A DNA stretch of 5,570 bases from WFTC01 sp047635955 (GTDB taxonomy: Bacteria; Patescibacteriota; Gracilibacteria; UBA1369; 2-02-FULL-48-14). Where the stretch lies: the NCBI GenBank assembly GCA_047635955.1, contig JBLIGW010000064.1, positions 1 to 5,570 on the forward strand. Direction: 5' to 3'. A program made the translations under genes and the position numbers. The notes under the pieces are model-generated. The model was not told the origin of the DNA. It searched no databases and worked only from the letters and a program-made list of their open reading frames with translations. This document shows, piece by piece, positions 1 to 5,570 of this stretch (position 1 is the stretch's first letter; every line of letters starts with the position of its first letter).

Positions 1-1176
1 GCGATCATGAGTTTAGTGGATCAAGGGATCTTAGAAGGTTATGGCGATGGAACTTTTAAAGCTGATCAAGAGGTCACTCGAGCTGAAACTTTAAAGATTG
101 TTTTACTTGGATCTGGCCTTGAAGTTGCTGAAGCAAGTGAACTTCATTTTAGTGATGTATCGGAAGGTGATTGGCATGTGGATTATGTTGAAGCTGCATA
201 CAATGCTGGCTTAGTTGAAGGTTATGCCGATGGAACTTACCTACCCAATCAAACCGTCACTCGAGCAGAAGCGGTTAAAATCGTACTCAGTAGTGCTGAT
301 TTAGAATATGAAACCGTGGACTCAGAAGACTGGTTTGCTCCCTACGAAACTTATGCAAAAGACTGGAACATTGAGCCTAATCAGACTGATGGCCTTTGGC
401 ACCCTTATGACGAGATGACCCGTGGGAACCTTTCTGAGATGATGTATCGCCTTCAAGAAGTACTCGCTAATGGTTCTGCTTATGACGAAACTTCAAGCTG
501 GGAGGCCGTAGAATTTCCAACCGTAGATGTTACATTGAAAGTTCCTCAAACCTGGTACACCAAAGCAGAGGGTGTTGGTGCCGCCTGGCTTTTGGATGAA
601 GAAAACAATCAATACAGCCTGCTCACGCCTTATGATAATGGAGGAACCCTTTTAATGACTCGATATTCAAATTCTGAAGGAGAATCTGCCGCCACACTCT
701 TTGCAAATATTGAAACTCAAACAGAGGCAACTACCGTTCAAACCACCATCAATGGTTATGACACTCTGATCATTCATATTGATGATGAACTCTACTTTCG
801 TGAGTGGTACGTATATCTTGAGAACAATCGCTTAGTTCATTTTGTTGCCATGCGTGGACAAGGTGACTACTCAGACGAATTGGAATACTACCTCAATGAG
901 ATGGTGGAAAGTGTGGCTTATCTTTCTACTGGTGACACTGGCCTCACTACGGACGAAATCGTTGAAGAACTCCGTGCCTCTATTTCTGCAGATGGACTTG
1001 GAATGGAAATGATTGAACTTTTATCGGACCCAGAACTAATAGAAACCGACACTATTGGTATTGGTACAGGCCCGGTTGATTATTACTATTCCCCCAGCGC
1101 CAATATCACGATAAAGTATGAGCGATCATTTGATGTTATTCTAGACATCGAAGACGGTCAGACTACGGCCTTTTAA
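1..1176 (+). CDS. SLH-domain surface protein, 5' end outside window
   Basis: The reading frame is open from base 1 and the first SLH repeat is already under way, so the true start lies upstream and the Met codon at base 7 is internal. Of 391 visible residues, about 1-37 are the end of an SLH repeat (GYGDGTF, then VTRAE). About 50-96 are a full repeat (FSDV, an aromatic-rich helix, GYADGTY, VTRAE). About 105-150 are a degenerate third repeat (DWFAPY, WHPYDEMTRG). SLH repeats anchor exported proteins to cell-wall polymers, so this product is probably on the cell surface; its signal peptide would be upstream. Residues about 172-307 form a separate domain that starts with VTLKVPQTWY and alternates beta strands with a helix near its end. 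This resembles the PsbP/Mog1-like fold by pattern only. The C-terminal 80 residues are acidic and unassigned. I see no catalytic motif. The SLH assignment is firm; the role of the C-terminal domain is unknown. Confidence 0.88.
   Translation, partial: AIMSLVDQGILEGYGDGTFKADQEVTRAETLKIVLLGSGLEVAEASELHFSDVSEGDWHVDYVEAAYNAGLVEGYADGTYLPNQTVTRAEAVKIVLSSADLEYETVDSEDWFAPYETYAKDWNIEPNQTDGLWHPYDEMTRGNLSEMMYRLQEVLANGSAYDETSSWEAVEFPTVDVTLKVPQTWYTKAEGVGAAWLLDEENNQYSLLTPYDNGGTLLMTRYSNSEGESAATLFANIETQTEATTVQTTINGYDTLIIHIDDELYFREWYVYLENNRLVHFVAMRGQGDYSDELEYYLNEMVESVAYLSTGDTGLTTDEIVEELRASISADGLGMEMIELLSDPELIETDTIGIGTGPVDYYYSPSANITIKYERSFDVILDIEDGQTTAF
34..266 (+). repeat. Two SLH-repeat units conserved at DNA level, 183 bp apart
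   Basis: Bases 34-55 and 217-238 match at 21 of 22 positions (they encode EGYGDGT and EGYADGT). Bases 73-83 and 256-266 are identical and encode the VTRA core. Both pairs are offset by exactly 183 bases, or 61 residues, which is the SLH repeat period here. The codon-level identity suggests a fairly recent internal duplication or gene conversion between repeats. The third, degenerate repeat does not share it. Confidence 0.75.
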
Positions 1177-1186
1177 CCCAAACCAA

Positions 1187-1381
1187 ATGAGAAAACTACT
1201 TGCTCTAACTCTTATCACATTGGCATTCGCCTCCTGTGGTGGACCTGAAACAGACGAATCTAGTGACCTACTTGATGGCATTCTAGACAGCCAAGTGGAT
1301 AGCAATGGTGAAGTGATTGAAGACTATGAAGTCCCTACTTCAGAAGGTCCTACTTCTTTGCCAACTGAAGATAATGAATAA
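1187..1381 (+). CDS. Small predicted lipoprotein, 64 aa
   Basis: The product is very short. Its N-terminus has the plan of a lipoprotein signal peptide: charged MRK, a hydrophobic stretch of about 11 residues (LLALTLITLAF), then a lipobox-like FAS-C with Cys17 as the candidate lipidated residue. Phe at -3 is less usual than Leu. The predicted mature part is only 48 residues, strongly acidic (many Glu and Asp), and ends in a Pro-Thr-Ser-rich stretch with PTS twice at a five-residue spacing. It would be a tethered disordered peptide rather than a folded enzyme. It begins 10 bases after the SLH gene stop and its own stop overlaps the malic enzyme start, so it is probably cotranscribed. No Shine-Dalgarno sequence precedes the ATG. 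I do not recognise a family. The signal peptide and gene packing argue that it is real; the function is unknown. Confidence 0.7.
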   Translation: MRKLLALTLITLAFASCGGPETDESSDLLDGILDSQVDSNGEVIEDYEVPTSEGPTSLPTEDNE

Positions 1382-2513
1382 TTTTGATGCTGATGCTCTT
1401 CAGCTACATAAGCAAGCTCGAGGGAAAATTGCGCTTTCCTTAAAAGTACCGCTGAAAAACAAAGCGGACCTCAGCCTTGCCTACACTCCTGGTGTGGCAG
1501 CGGTATCCAAAGCTATCGCTGAAGATGAATCTTTAATGTACGAGTACAGTCCAAAAGGAAACATGGTAGCCGTGGTTTCTGATGGAAGCGCCGTGCTAGG
1601 ACTTGGGAACATTGGAGCCGCCGGTGCCTACCCCGTAATGGAAGGTAAATGCGCGCTCTTCAAACACTTTGGTGGAGTGGATGCTTTTCCTCTCGTTGTA
1701 CACACTCAAGATGTTGATGAAATTGTAGAACTTGTTGTGAATATCTCTGCCGGGTTTGGTGGGATAAACTTGGAAGACATTGCCGCCCCACGTTGTTTTG
1801 AAATTGAAGCAAAACTGAAAGAACGTCTGAAAATCCCTATTTTCCATGATGACCAACACGGAACAGCCATGGTTGTTCTTGCTGGATTGATCAATGCCCT
1901 CAAAGTAACAGGGCGAGATAAGAGCTCTAAAATTGTGATCAATGGCGCAGGTGCCGCTGGTATTGCCACGGGAAAACTACTGCTTGATTATGGGTTTACC
2001 AATCTAACAATGGTAGACAGTCGTGGTTCTATTTATGAAGGACGTGAGAATCTAAATTTTGCCAAAGAAGCGATCGCCAAACGAAGTAATTTAGACAAAA
2101 TTGCTGGAGGTCTTGCCGACGTACTCAAAGGAGCGGATATATTTATTGGAGTTTCTAAAGCTGATCTTGTAAGTAAAGACATGGTTCGTGATATGGCAGA
2201 AGGACCCATTGTGATTGCTATGGCTAATCCTAATCCTGAAATCACTGAAGCAGATGCTCTTGAAGCAGGTGCTGCCGTGGTTGCCACAGGGCGAAGTGAC
2301 TCACAAAATCAACTTAATAATGTGCTCGTTTTCCCTGGTTTATTCCGAGGTATTCTTGATATTCGAGCAGAACAGTTCACTCATGAAATGTACGTAGCGG
2401 CGGCGGAAGCCCTCGCCGGAATGGTTGAAACTCCAAGTGCCACTAATATTATTCCTAGTCCTTTCCAGGAGGGAGTAGCAGAAATAATTGCGGAAGCGGT
2501 ACGCTCAAGTTAG
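1374..2513 (+). CDS. Malic enzyme (oxaloacetate-decarboxylating, NAD(P)-dependent), short form
   Basis: Malic enzyme oxidatively decarboxylates malate to pyruvate and CO2, reducing NAD(P)+, in the cytoplasm. In 379 residues the family motifs appear in order. YTPGVA at 37-42 carries the catalytic Tyr. SDGSAVLGLGNIG at 69-81 is followed by MEGK, with the general-base Lys at 92. NLED at 132-135 and HDDQHGTA at 158-165 carry the acidic metal ligands (E134, D135, D160 by family comparison). GAGAAG at 191-196 is the Rossmann dinucleotide loop, and ANPNPEI (284-290) and ATGRSD (304-309) follow. There is no C-terminal phosphotransacetylase domain, so it is the short bacterial type rather than the long MaeB. 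Asp215 in the VDSRG stretch may bear on cofactor choice, but I cannot decide NAD versus NADP. An earlier in-frame ATG at 1317 would add 19 residues unlike the family. The ATG at 1374 gives the usual N-terminus, has GAAG just upstream, and overlaps the lipoprotein stop by 8 bases, which suggests translational coupling. Confidence 0.95.
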   Translation: MNNFDADALQLHKQARGKIALSLKVPLKNKADLSLAYTPGVAAVSKAIAEDESLMYEYSPKGNMVAVVSDGSAVLGLGNIGAAGAYPVMEGKCALFKHFGGVDAFPLVVHTQDVDEIVELVVNISAGFGGINLEDIAAPRCFEIEAKLKERLKIPIFHDDQHGTAMVVLAGLINALKVTGRDKSSKIVINGAGAAGIATGKLLLDYGFTNLTMVDSRGSIYEGRENLNFAKEAIAKRSNLDKIAGGLADVLKGADIFIGVSKADLVSKDMVRDMAEGPIVIAMANPNPEITEADALEAGAAVVATGRSDSQNQLNNVLVFPGLFRGILDIRAEQFTHEMYVAAAEALAGMVETPSATNIIPSPFQEGVAEIIAEAVRSS

Positions 2514-2543
2514 ATTAAAGAAAAGAACTAACCCAAAATCAAT

Positions 2544-3287
2544 ATGTCCGGTCATAGTAAATGGGCTTCGATCAAACACAAGAAAGGTGCAAATGATGCT
2601 AAGCGTGGGAAAATATTCACCATGCATGCAAAGATGATTGCCATTGCTGCTAAAGCGGGAGGTGACCCGGAGATGAACCCTACCCTACGAAGTGCTATTG
2701 ATCGTGCCAAAGCTGACAATGTGCCCAACAACAATATTGACCGAGCCGTTAAAAAAGGAAGCGGATCCGATAAAGATGCAACTCAATACTTGGAAATCAC
2801 CTATGAAGCCATGGGGCCTGGTGGAACTGCGTTTATGATTGATGTGATTACAGACAACAAGAATCGTTCAAACACTAATGTTAAAACCATTCTGACAAAA
2901 ACGGGAGGGACTCCAGGGAGTGCGGCTTGGAAATTTGATAAGATGGCTTTCTTCCTAGTAGACCTTGAAGGAAAAGATCACGATGAAGCTGAACTGGCTC
3001 TCATTGATTGTGGTGCTGATGACATGGAAGATGCCGGTGATGGTAAGTTTGGGCTCTACTCCTCACTTTCTTCTTTTAGCACGGTTAAAAAATCGATCCA
3101 AGCGGCAGGATATAAAGTTGAAAAAGACGATGTGATCTGGAAATCAAAATCTGCCACTCCTATTGATGACGCAACGGTTGCAGCAAAAATCATCAGGCTT
3201 ATGGACAAGCTAGAAGAGGATGACGACGTGAACAACGTTTATACCGATGCTGACATATCTGAGTCAGTACTTTCTGAACTTGGCTGA
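2544..3287 (+). CDS. yebC: YebC/PmpR (TACO1) family protein
   Basis: This family was long annotated as transcriptional regulators. More recent work links bacterial YebC proteins and mitochondrial TACO1 to translation, helping ribosomes through difficult stretches such as polyproline. The 247-residue length is normal. The N-terminus MSGHSKWASIKHKKG (1-15) and DAKRGKIF (18-25) is the family signature. DPEMNPTLR (41-49), a helix ending in NNNIDRAVKKG (62-72), YEAMGPGGTA (87-96) and the TDN-x-NRSN stretch (103-110) follow. The conserved C-terminus is DVNNVYTDADI (228-238). The HAK-x-I variant after RGKIF is the form I associate with CPR bacteria (recalled, not searched). The invariant N-terminus fixes the start, yet the 30 bases between maeB and this ATG contain no Shine-Dalgarno at proper spacing, only an A/C-rich leader. 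The gene probably shares the maeB transcript. Its last 16 codons overlap the 3' end of the opposing DHH gene. Confidence 0.97.
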   Translation: MSGHSKWASIKHKKGANDAKRGKIFTMHAKMIAIAAKAGGDPEMNPTLRSAIDRAKADNVPNNNIDRAVKKGSGSDKDATQYLEITYEAMGPGGTAFMIDVITDNKNRSNTNVKTILTKTGGTPGSAAWKFDKMAFFLVDLEGKDHDEAELALIDCGADDMEDAGDGKFGLYSSLSSFSTVKKSIQAAGYKVEKDDVIWKSKSATPIDDATVAAKIIRLMDKLEEDDDVNNVYTDADISESVLSELG

Positions 3288-4696
3288 TTAATGTCATTGA
3301 GTATGTCTTCCACGGTTTTTTCTTGAGCGTCTCCGTCTTGGAAAAACTTAGTGGTCATGTCTTTAATTTTCTCTTCTTCAGGATTTTGTCGTTTTCGGAA
3401 ATCTTGAAGTAACATGTCTTCTCCTCCTGGTGAAGGAACTGGAATACTTGTTTGAGGTTTCACAACGAGTCCTGGGAAAAGTTTTCCTTCCAAAGCTTCG
3501 CTTACTCCTTGTTTTTCGTTCATATACGTACGAACCGCCTCAATGGCGATCTGTTTAGCCTCTTCGAAAGATTTGTCTCTAATACGGAACCCTGCGGCCT
3601 TTTTGTGACCACCTCCGCCAATCATCCCTGCAATTTCACTTACGTCGGCCATTGACCCTGGAGCTCGAAGACTTCCACCCACAAATCCTGGTTCTTTTTC
3701 TTTCAGAAGCATTACTACTTCAGCGTCCGGTGCATTGGACATCAATTCATCGATAATACCTCCGGTGTCATCTATCGTTGCCCCTGTATCTACTACATCC
3801 TCCAAAGTCACGGTTGAATAAACTAATTTACTTTCTGGTAGATATGAAATCTTTGAAAGCACTCGTCCCCATAGTTTTAGGGTTTCTAAACTCTTAGTTT
3901 TGAAAATTTGTTTAATGATTTCTTGCTGACGCGCGCCATGTTCAAGAAGGTCGGCTGCTATTTCAAACGCCTCTGGTGAAGTATTACTATGTTGGAAACT
4001 TCCTGTGTCTGTAATGATCCCCACTAAAAGTAGAGTGGCTACATCTTCATCAACTAGCATTTCTTCAGACTCTTTTTCCCACTTAAGAATCAATGGCGTG
4101 AGCAACTGAGTTGTTGCTGCAACATTGAAGTCTAACCAGTTGTGAGAACCAAAATGCCCATTTGAAGCATGATGATCGATATTCAGAACGGTTGAGTTAT
4201 CAAACATTTCCTTATTGTCTGTGTAAAAAGTTCCAAGTTGAACCAAATCACCCGTATCTACGGTAATGATCAGATCAAATTCAGCTCCTGGACTTTTGAA
4301 ACTAATGTCATGTCCATTGAACTGCCCATTTTTAGGAGTCACAATAATGTTTATTTTTCCTGCTTCTACTTCATATTTAAGATGATCAACCTCAGCACCT
4401 TCTGTACTAAGTGAGATTACAAAATCTTTACTACTAGATAGTTCTGTCTCAACTTCTTCAGTAAAAGGGAGGAATTGTAGGTATTCAGGAATTTCATTTG
4501 AAGAAATCACCGTCACTTGTTTTCCCATCCGTCTCAGTACCAACATCATCGCTAAAGCACTACCAATTGAATCCCCATCAGGAGAGGAAGGAGCAATAAG
4601 AATATTGTTCGCTTTCAAGATAAGTTCTTCCGATTGATTTTGGTTAATATTTGTCATTCCTATGTTTAATCTGTTAATTTTACCATTTTCTACCAT
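3239..4696 (-). CDS. DHH/DHHA1 phosphoesterase, NrnA-like, with insertion and C-terminal tail
   Basis: The family includes NrnA-type enzymes that degrade 2-5 nt RNAs and dephosphorylate pAp, using two metal ions. Of 485 residues, motif I is PDGDSIGS at 39-46 (D40, D42), motif II is VDTGD at 146-150 (D147), motif III is DHH at 174-176, motif IV is GIITDTGSF at 226-234 (D230), and the DHHA1 substrate-binding loop is GGGGHKKAAGF at 360-370. The motif I His of family members (H-x-x-P-D-x-D) is Pro36 here. About 80 residues (roughly 75-138) between motifs I and II exceed the spacing in compact NrnA. The CPR versions I recall have a similar insertion. After the DHHA1 domain, residues about 395-485 form an acidic, charged tail, partly coiled and ending in a Ser/Asp-rich stretch. 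ATG at 4696 gives the longest form. An in-frame ATG at 4657 (Met14) has AGGA directly abutting it, so the first 13 residues are uncertain. Catalytic activity is likely; the substrate is not known. Confidence 0.9.
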   Translation of the reverse strand: MVENGKINRLNIGMTNINQNQSEELILKANNILIAPSSPDGDSIGSALAMMLVLRRMGKQVTVISSNEIPEYLQFLPFTEEVETELSSSKDFVISLSTEGAEVDHLKYEVEAGKINIIVTPKNGQFNGHDISFKSPGAEFDLIITVDTGDLVQLGTFYTDNKEMFDNSTVLNIDHHASNGHFGSHNWLDFNVAATTQLLTPLILKWEKESEEMLVDEDVATLLLVGIITDTGSFQHSNTSPEAFEIAADLLEHGARQQEIIKQIFKTKSLETLKLWGRVLSKISYLPESKLVYSTVTLEDVVDTGATIDDTGGIIDELMSNAPDAEVVMLLKEKEPGFVGGSLRAPGSMADVSEIAGMIGGGGHKKAAGFRIRDKSFEEAKQIAIEAVRTYMNEKQGVSEALEGKLFPGLVVKPQTSIPVPSPGGEDMLLQDFRKRQNPEEEKIKDMTTKFFQDGDAQEKTVEDILNDINQPSSESTDSDMSASV

Positions 4697-4718
4697 GTTT
4701 GTCTAGACACGGCAAGTC

Positions 4719-4755
4719 AAGCATTGTATCGCTTTCTGCTGCGCAATACAAGCTT
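4719..4755 (-). terminator. Hairpin after recJ, possible weak terminator
   Basis: In the minus-strand transcript the sequence just past the recJ stop can fold into a 13-pair stem. AAGCUUGUAUUGC pairs with GCGAUACAAUGCUU around a 10-base loop, with one bulged U and one U-G wobble. The wobble becomes a C-A mismatch on the plus strand, so the structure is stronger in RNA made from the minus strand, in keeping with recJ transcription. The following bases (GACUUGCC) are not a U-tract, so a classical intrinsic terminator is doubtful. It could instead be an mRNA 3'-end stabiliser or an operator for the downstream DHH gene. The base pairing is seen directly; the role is inferred. Confidence 0.4.
4723..4751 (-). 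promoter_or_regulatory. Candidate promoter of the NrnA-like gene
   Basis: On the minus strand, TTGTAT (4751-4746) and TACAAT (4728-4723) are separated by exactly 17 bases. The -10 box matches five of six consensus positions and the -35 only three. A start near 4716 would leave a leader of about 20 bases before the ATG at 4696, consistent with the longer protein start. Both boxes lie in the arms of the inverted repeat TTGTAT/ATACAA, so a dimeric regulator binding the symmetry would cover the promoter. A second -35-like TTGACT (4720-4715) has no good -10 partner. This is a pattern match only. Confidence 0.3.
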
Positions 4756-4759
4756 TTGT

Positions 4760-5570
4760 CTAATGAAAATCAACCAGCTTAACTTGAGGCTTACGAATTC
4801 CGTTCCATTCATTGATATCTAACTGCACTACCACCTCTGTTGCTTTCTCAAATTCTTCCTCTTGTTTACCAAATCGGAAGCCAATTCCATCAATAATCGC
4901 ATCTCCAAATTGAATCGTGAATTTTAAATGATCCCCCGTTGCACCCACAGGCCTAGAACTCATCACGGTCACATCCTTCATAATAAAGAGAGGAACGGGG
5001 TTCCCAATTCCATGAGGGGCAAAACCAGATAAACGATCAATGGATTCAAGAGTTAAATCTGAGTCCTTTAAATGAAGATCCACATCCAACTGCAAGACCA
5101 AAGGCTGTTTCTCAAAGTAATCACGGGCATAATCCTGCATGCTTTGAATGAATGATTCCAAGTTTTCTTTCTTCAATCTGAATCCTGCGGCTTGCTTATG
5201 ACCTCCAAAGTTCTCGAGTAGATCAGCCGAAGACTGAATAGCTTCTACACAATGGAAACCAGGTAAACTCCGTGCTGAACCCACTACAAAGTCTCCACGT
5301 TCCTCCATAATAAACGAAGGTTTTCCATATTTCTCTTGGAGTCGTCCCGCAATCAAACCCACAATTCCACTTGGCCACTCTGGGTGAGATGCCATCAGCA
5401 AAGGCTGGGAATGATCCACCTTTGTTTCTGCTTCCTCTTGAATGGCCTGAGTGATCTCACGCCTTTGAAGATTAAGTTGTTCTAATTTCATTGCTTTATC
5501 CATGGCTACCAAACTTGAATCTGCCAAAAGTGCCTGCATAGCCCAATAAGGTGAATCTATTCGTCCTGAT
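4760..5570 (-). CDS. recJ: Single-stranded-DNA-specific exonuclease RecJ, C-terminal part
   Basis: RecJ is a 5'-3' single-strand DNA exonuclease of the DHH family, acting in recombination and repair. The frame stays open through the right edge. The visible part therefore starts inside the protein at SGRIDSP, matching the GR-(I/L)-D block at the end of the DHH core, and the Met codon at 5539 is internal. Of 269 visible residues, 11-55 form the linking helix, EWPSGIVGLIAGRL (64-77) is the family's W-x-x-G-(V/I)-x-G block, GSARS (97-101) and GGHKQAAGF (122-130) are the DHHA1 substrate-binding motifs, and APHGIGNPVPLF (184-195) leads into the C-terminal OB-like domain with HLKFTI (214-219). The family's usual PFG-x-GNP is PHG-x-GNP here. 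The catalytic DHH motifs lie outside the window and cannot be checked. The protein ends soon after the OB domain with no extra C-terminal domain. The NrnA-like paralogue follows 63 bases downstream on the same strand. Confidence 0.93.
   Translation of the reverse strand, partial: SGRIDSPYWAMQALLADSSLVAMDKAMKLEQLNLQRREITQAIQEEAETKVDHSQPLLMASHPEWPSGIVGLIAGRLQEKYGKPSFIMEERGDFVVGSARSLPGFHCVEAIQSSADLLENFGGHKQAAGFRLKKENLESFIQSMQDYARDYFEKQPLVLQLDVDLHLKDSDLTLESIDRLSGFAPHGIGNPVPLFIMKDVTVMSSRPVGATGDHLKFTIQFGDAIIDGIGFRFGKQEEEFEKATEVVVQLDINEWNGIRKPQVKLVDFH

Noticed and set aside
1317..1373. Upstream ATG giving a malic enzyme with 19 extra residues
   Set aside because: The extra stretch is the shifted frame of the lipoprotein tail and has no family resemblance. 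The ATG at 1374 yields the typical N-terminus.
1596..1969. Two overlapping minus-strand open frames of 87 codons inside the malic enzyme gene
   Set aside because: They are antisense to a strongly conserved enzyme, resemble no family, and have no start signals. They are shadow frames.
2033..2397. Minus frame 2033-2287 and plus frame 2215-2397 within malic enzyme
   Set aside because: Both lie entirely inside the Rossmann-domain coding sequence, and their translations are compositionally biased shadows.
3250..3325. CTGAGTCAG symmetry and the TTTTTT run near 3316 as a terminator for yebC
   Set aside because: The small stem (AGTCAG/CTGAACT with a bulge) is weak and about 40 bases from the T-run, inside opposing coding sequence. 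It does not form a terminator unit.
3285..3350. Possible UGA=Gly recoding extending YebC past TGA at 3285-3287
   Set aside because: YebC ends at its normal place and length, and no other gene contains an in-frame TGA. The standard bacterial code explains everything.
1..5570. A defence, mobile or otherwise novel multi-gene system
   Set aside because: All genes except the small lipoprotein belong to recognised housekeeping or surface families. There are no transposase, integrase, phage, CRISPR or toxin-antitoxin signatures.

Overview
The window reads as an ordinary chromosomal segment of a bacterium, most likely a member of the Candidate Phyla Radiation (Patescibacteria), possibly near the Peregrinibacteria or Gracilibacteria. 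The lineage call is inference. It rests on a YebC N-terminus of the 'HAK-x-I' type, a DHH phosphoesterase with the long insertion I associate with CPR genomes, a surface protein with SLH repeats, very tight gene packing, and start codons that mostly lack Shine-Dalgarno sequences. Stops are TAA, TAG and TGA. The yebC stop is TGA exactly where the family normally ends, so there is no sign of the UGA=Gly code used by some Gracilibacteria.

The left half (1-3287) is a compact plus-strand cluster. It holds the C-terminal part of an SLH-domain surface protein cut by the window edge, a 64-residue predicted lipoprotein 10 bases later, a stand-alone malic enzyme whose best start overlaps the lipoprotein stop by 8 bases, and yebC 30 bases further on. 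The spacing suggests one transcript, although the products do not form an obvious pathway: envelope, carbon metabolism and translation.

The right half (3239-5570) is on the minus strand. Reading from the right edge, it holds the C-terminal 269 residues of the single-strand exonuclease RecJ, then a 63-base gap, then a second DHH/DHHA1 phosphoesterase of the NrnA-like (nano-RNase/pAp phosphatase) class. The gap contains a hairpin and a possible promoter. Two related DHH nucleases in series suggest a shared nucleic-acid turnover theme.

The two halves meet tail to tail. yebC and the NrnA-like gene overlap by 49 coding bases, so no space remains for an intergenic terminator. I see no tRNA, rRNA, CRISPR, insertion sequence or defence system, and nothing that looks like a new multi-gene system. 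The points worth a second look are the convergent overlap, the non-canonical NrnA-like protein (motif I His replaced by Pro, a long insertion and a C-terminal tail), the symmetric promoter/hairpin element, and the start contexts without Shine-Dalgarno sequences.
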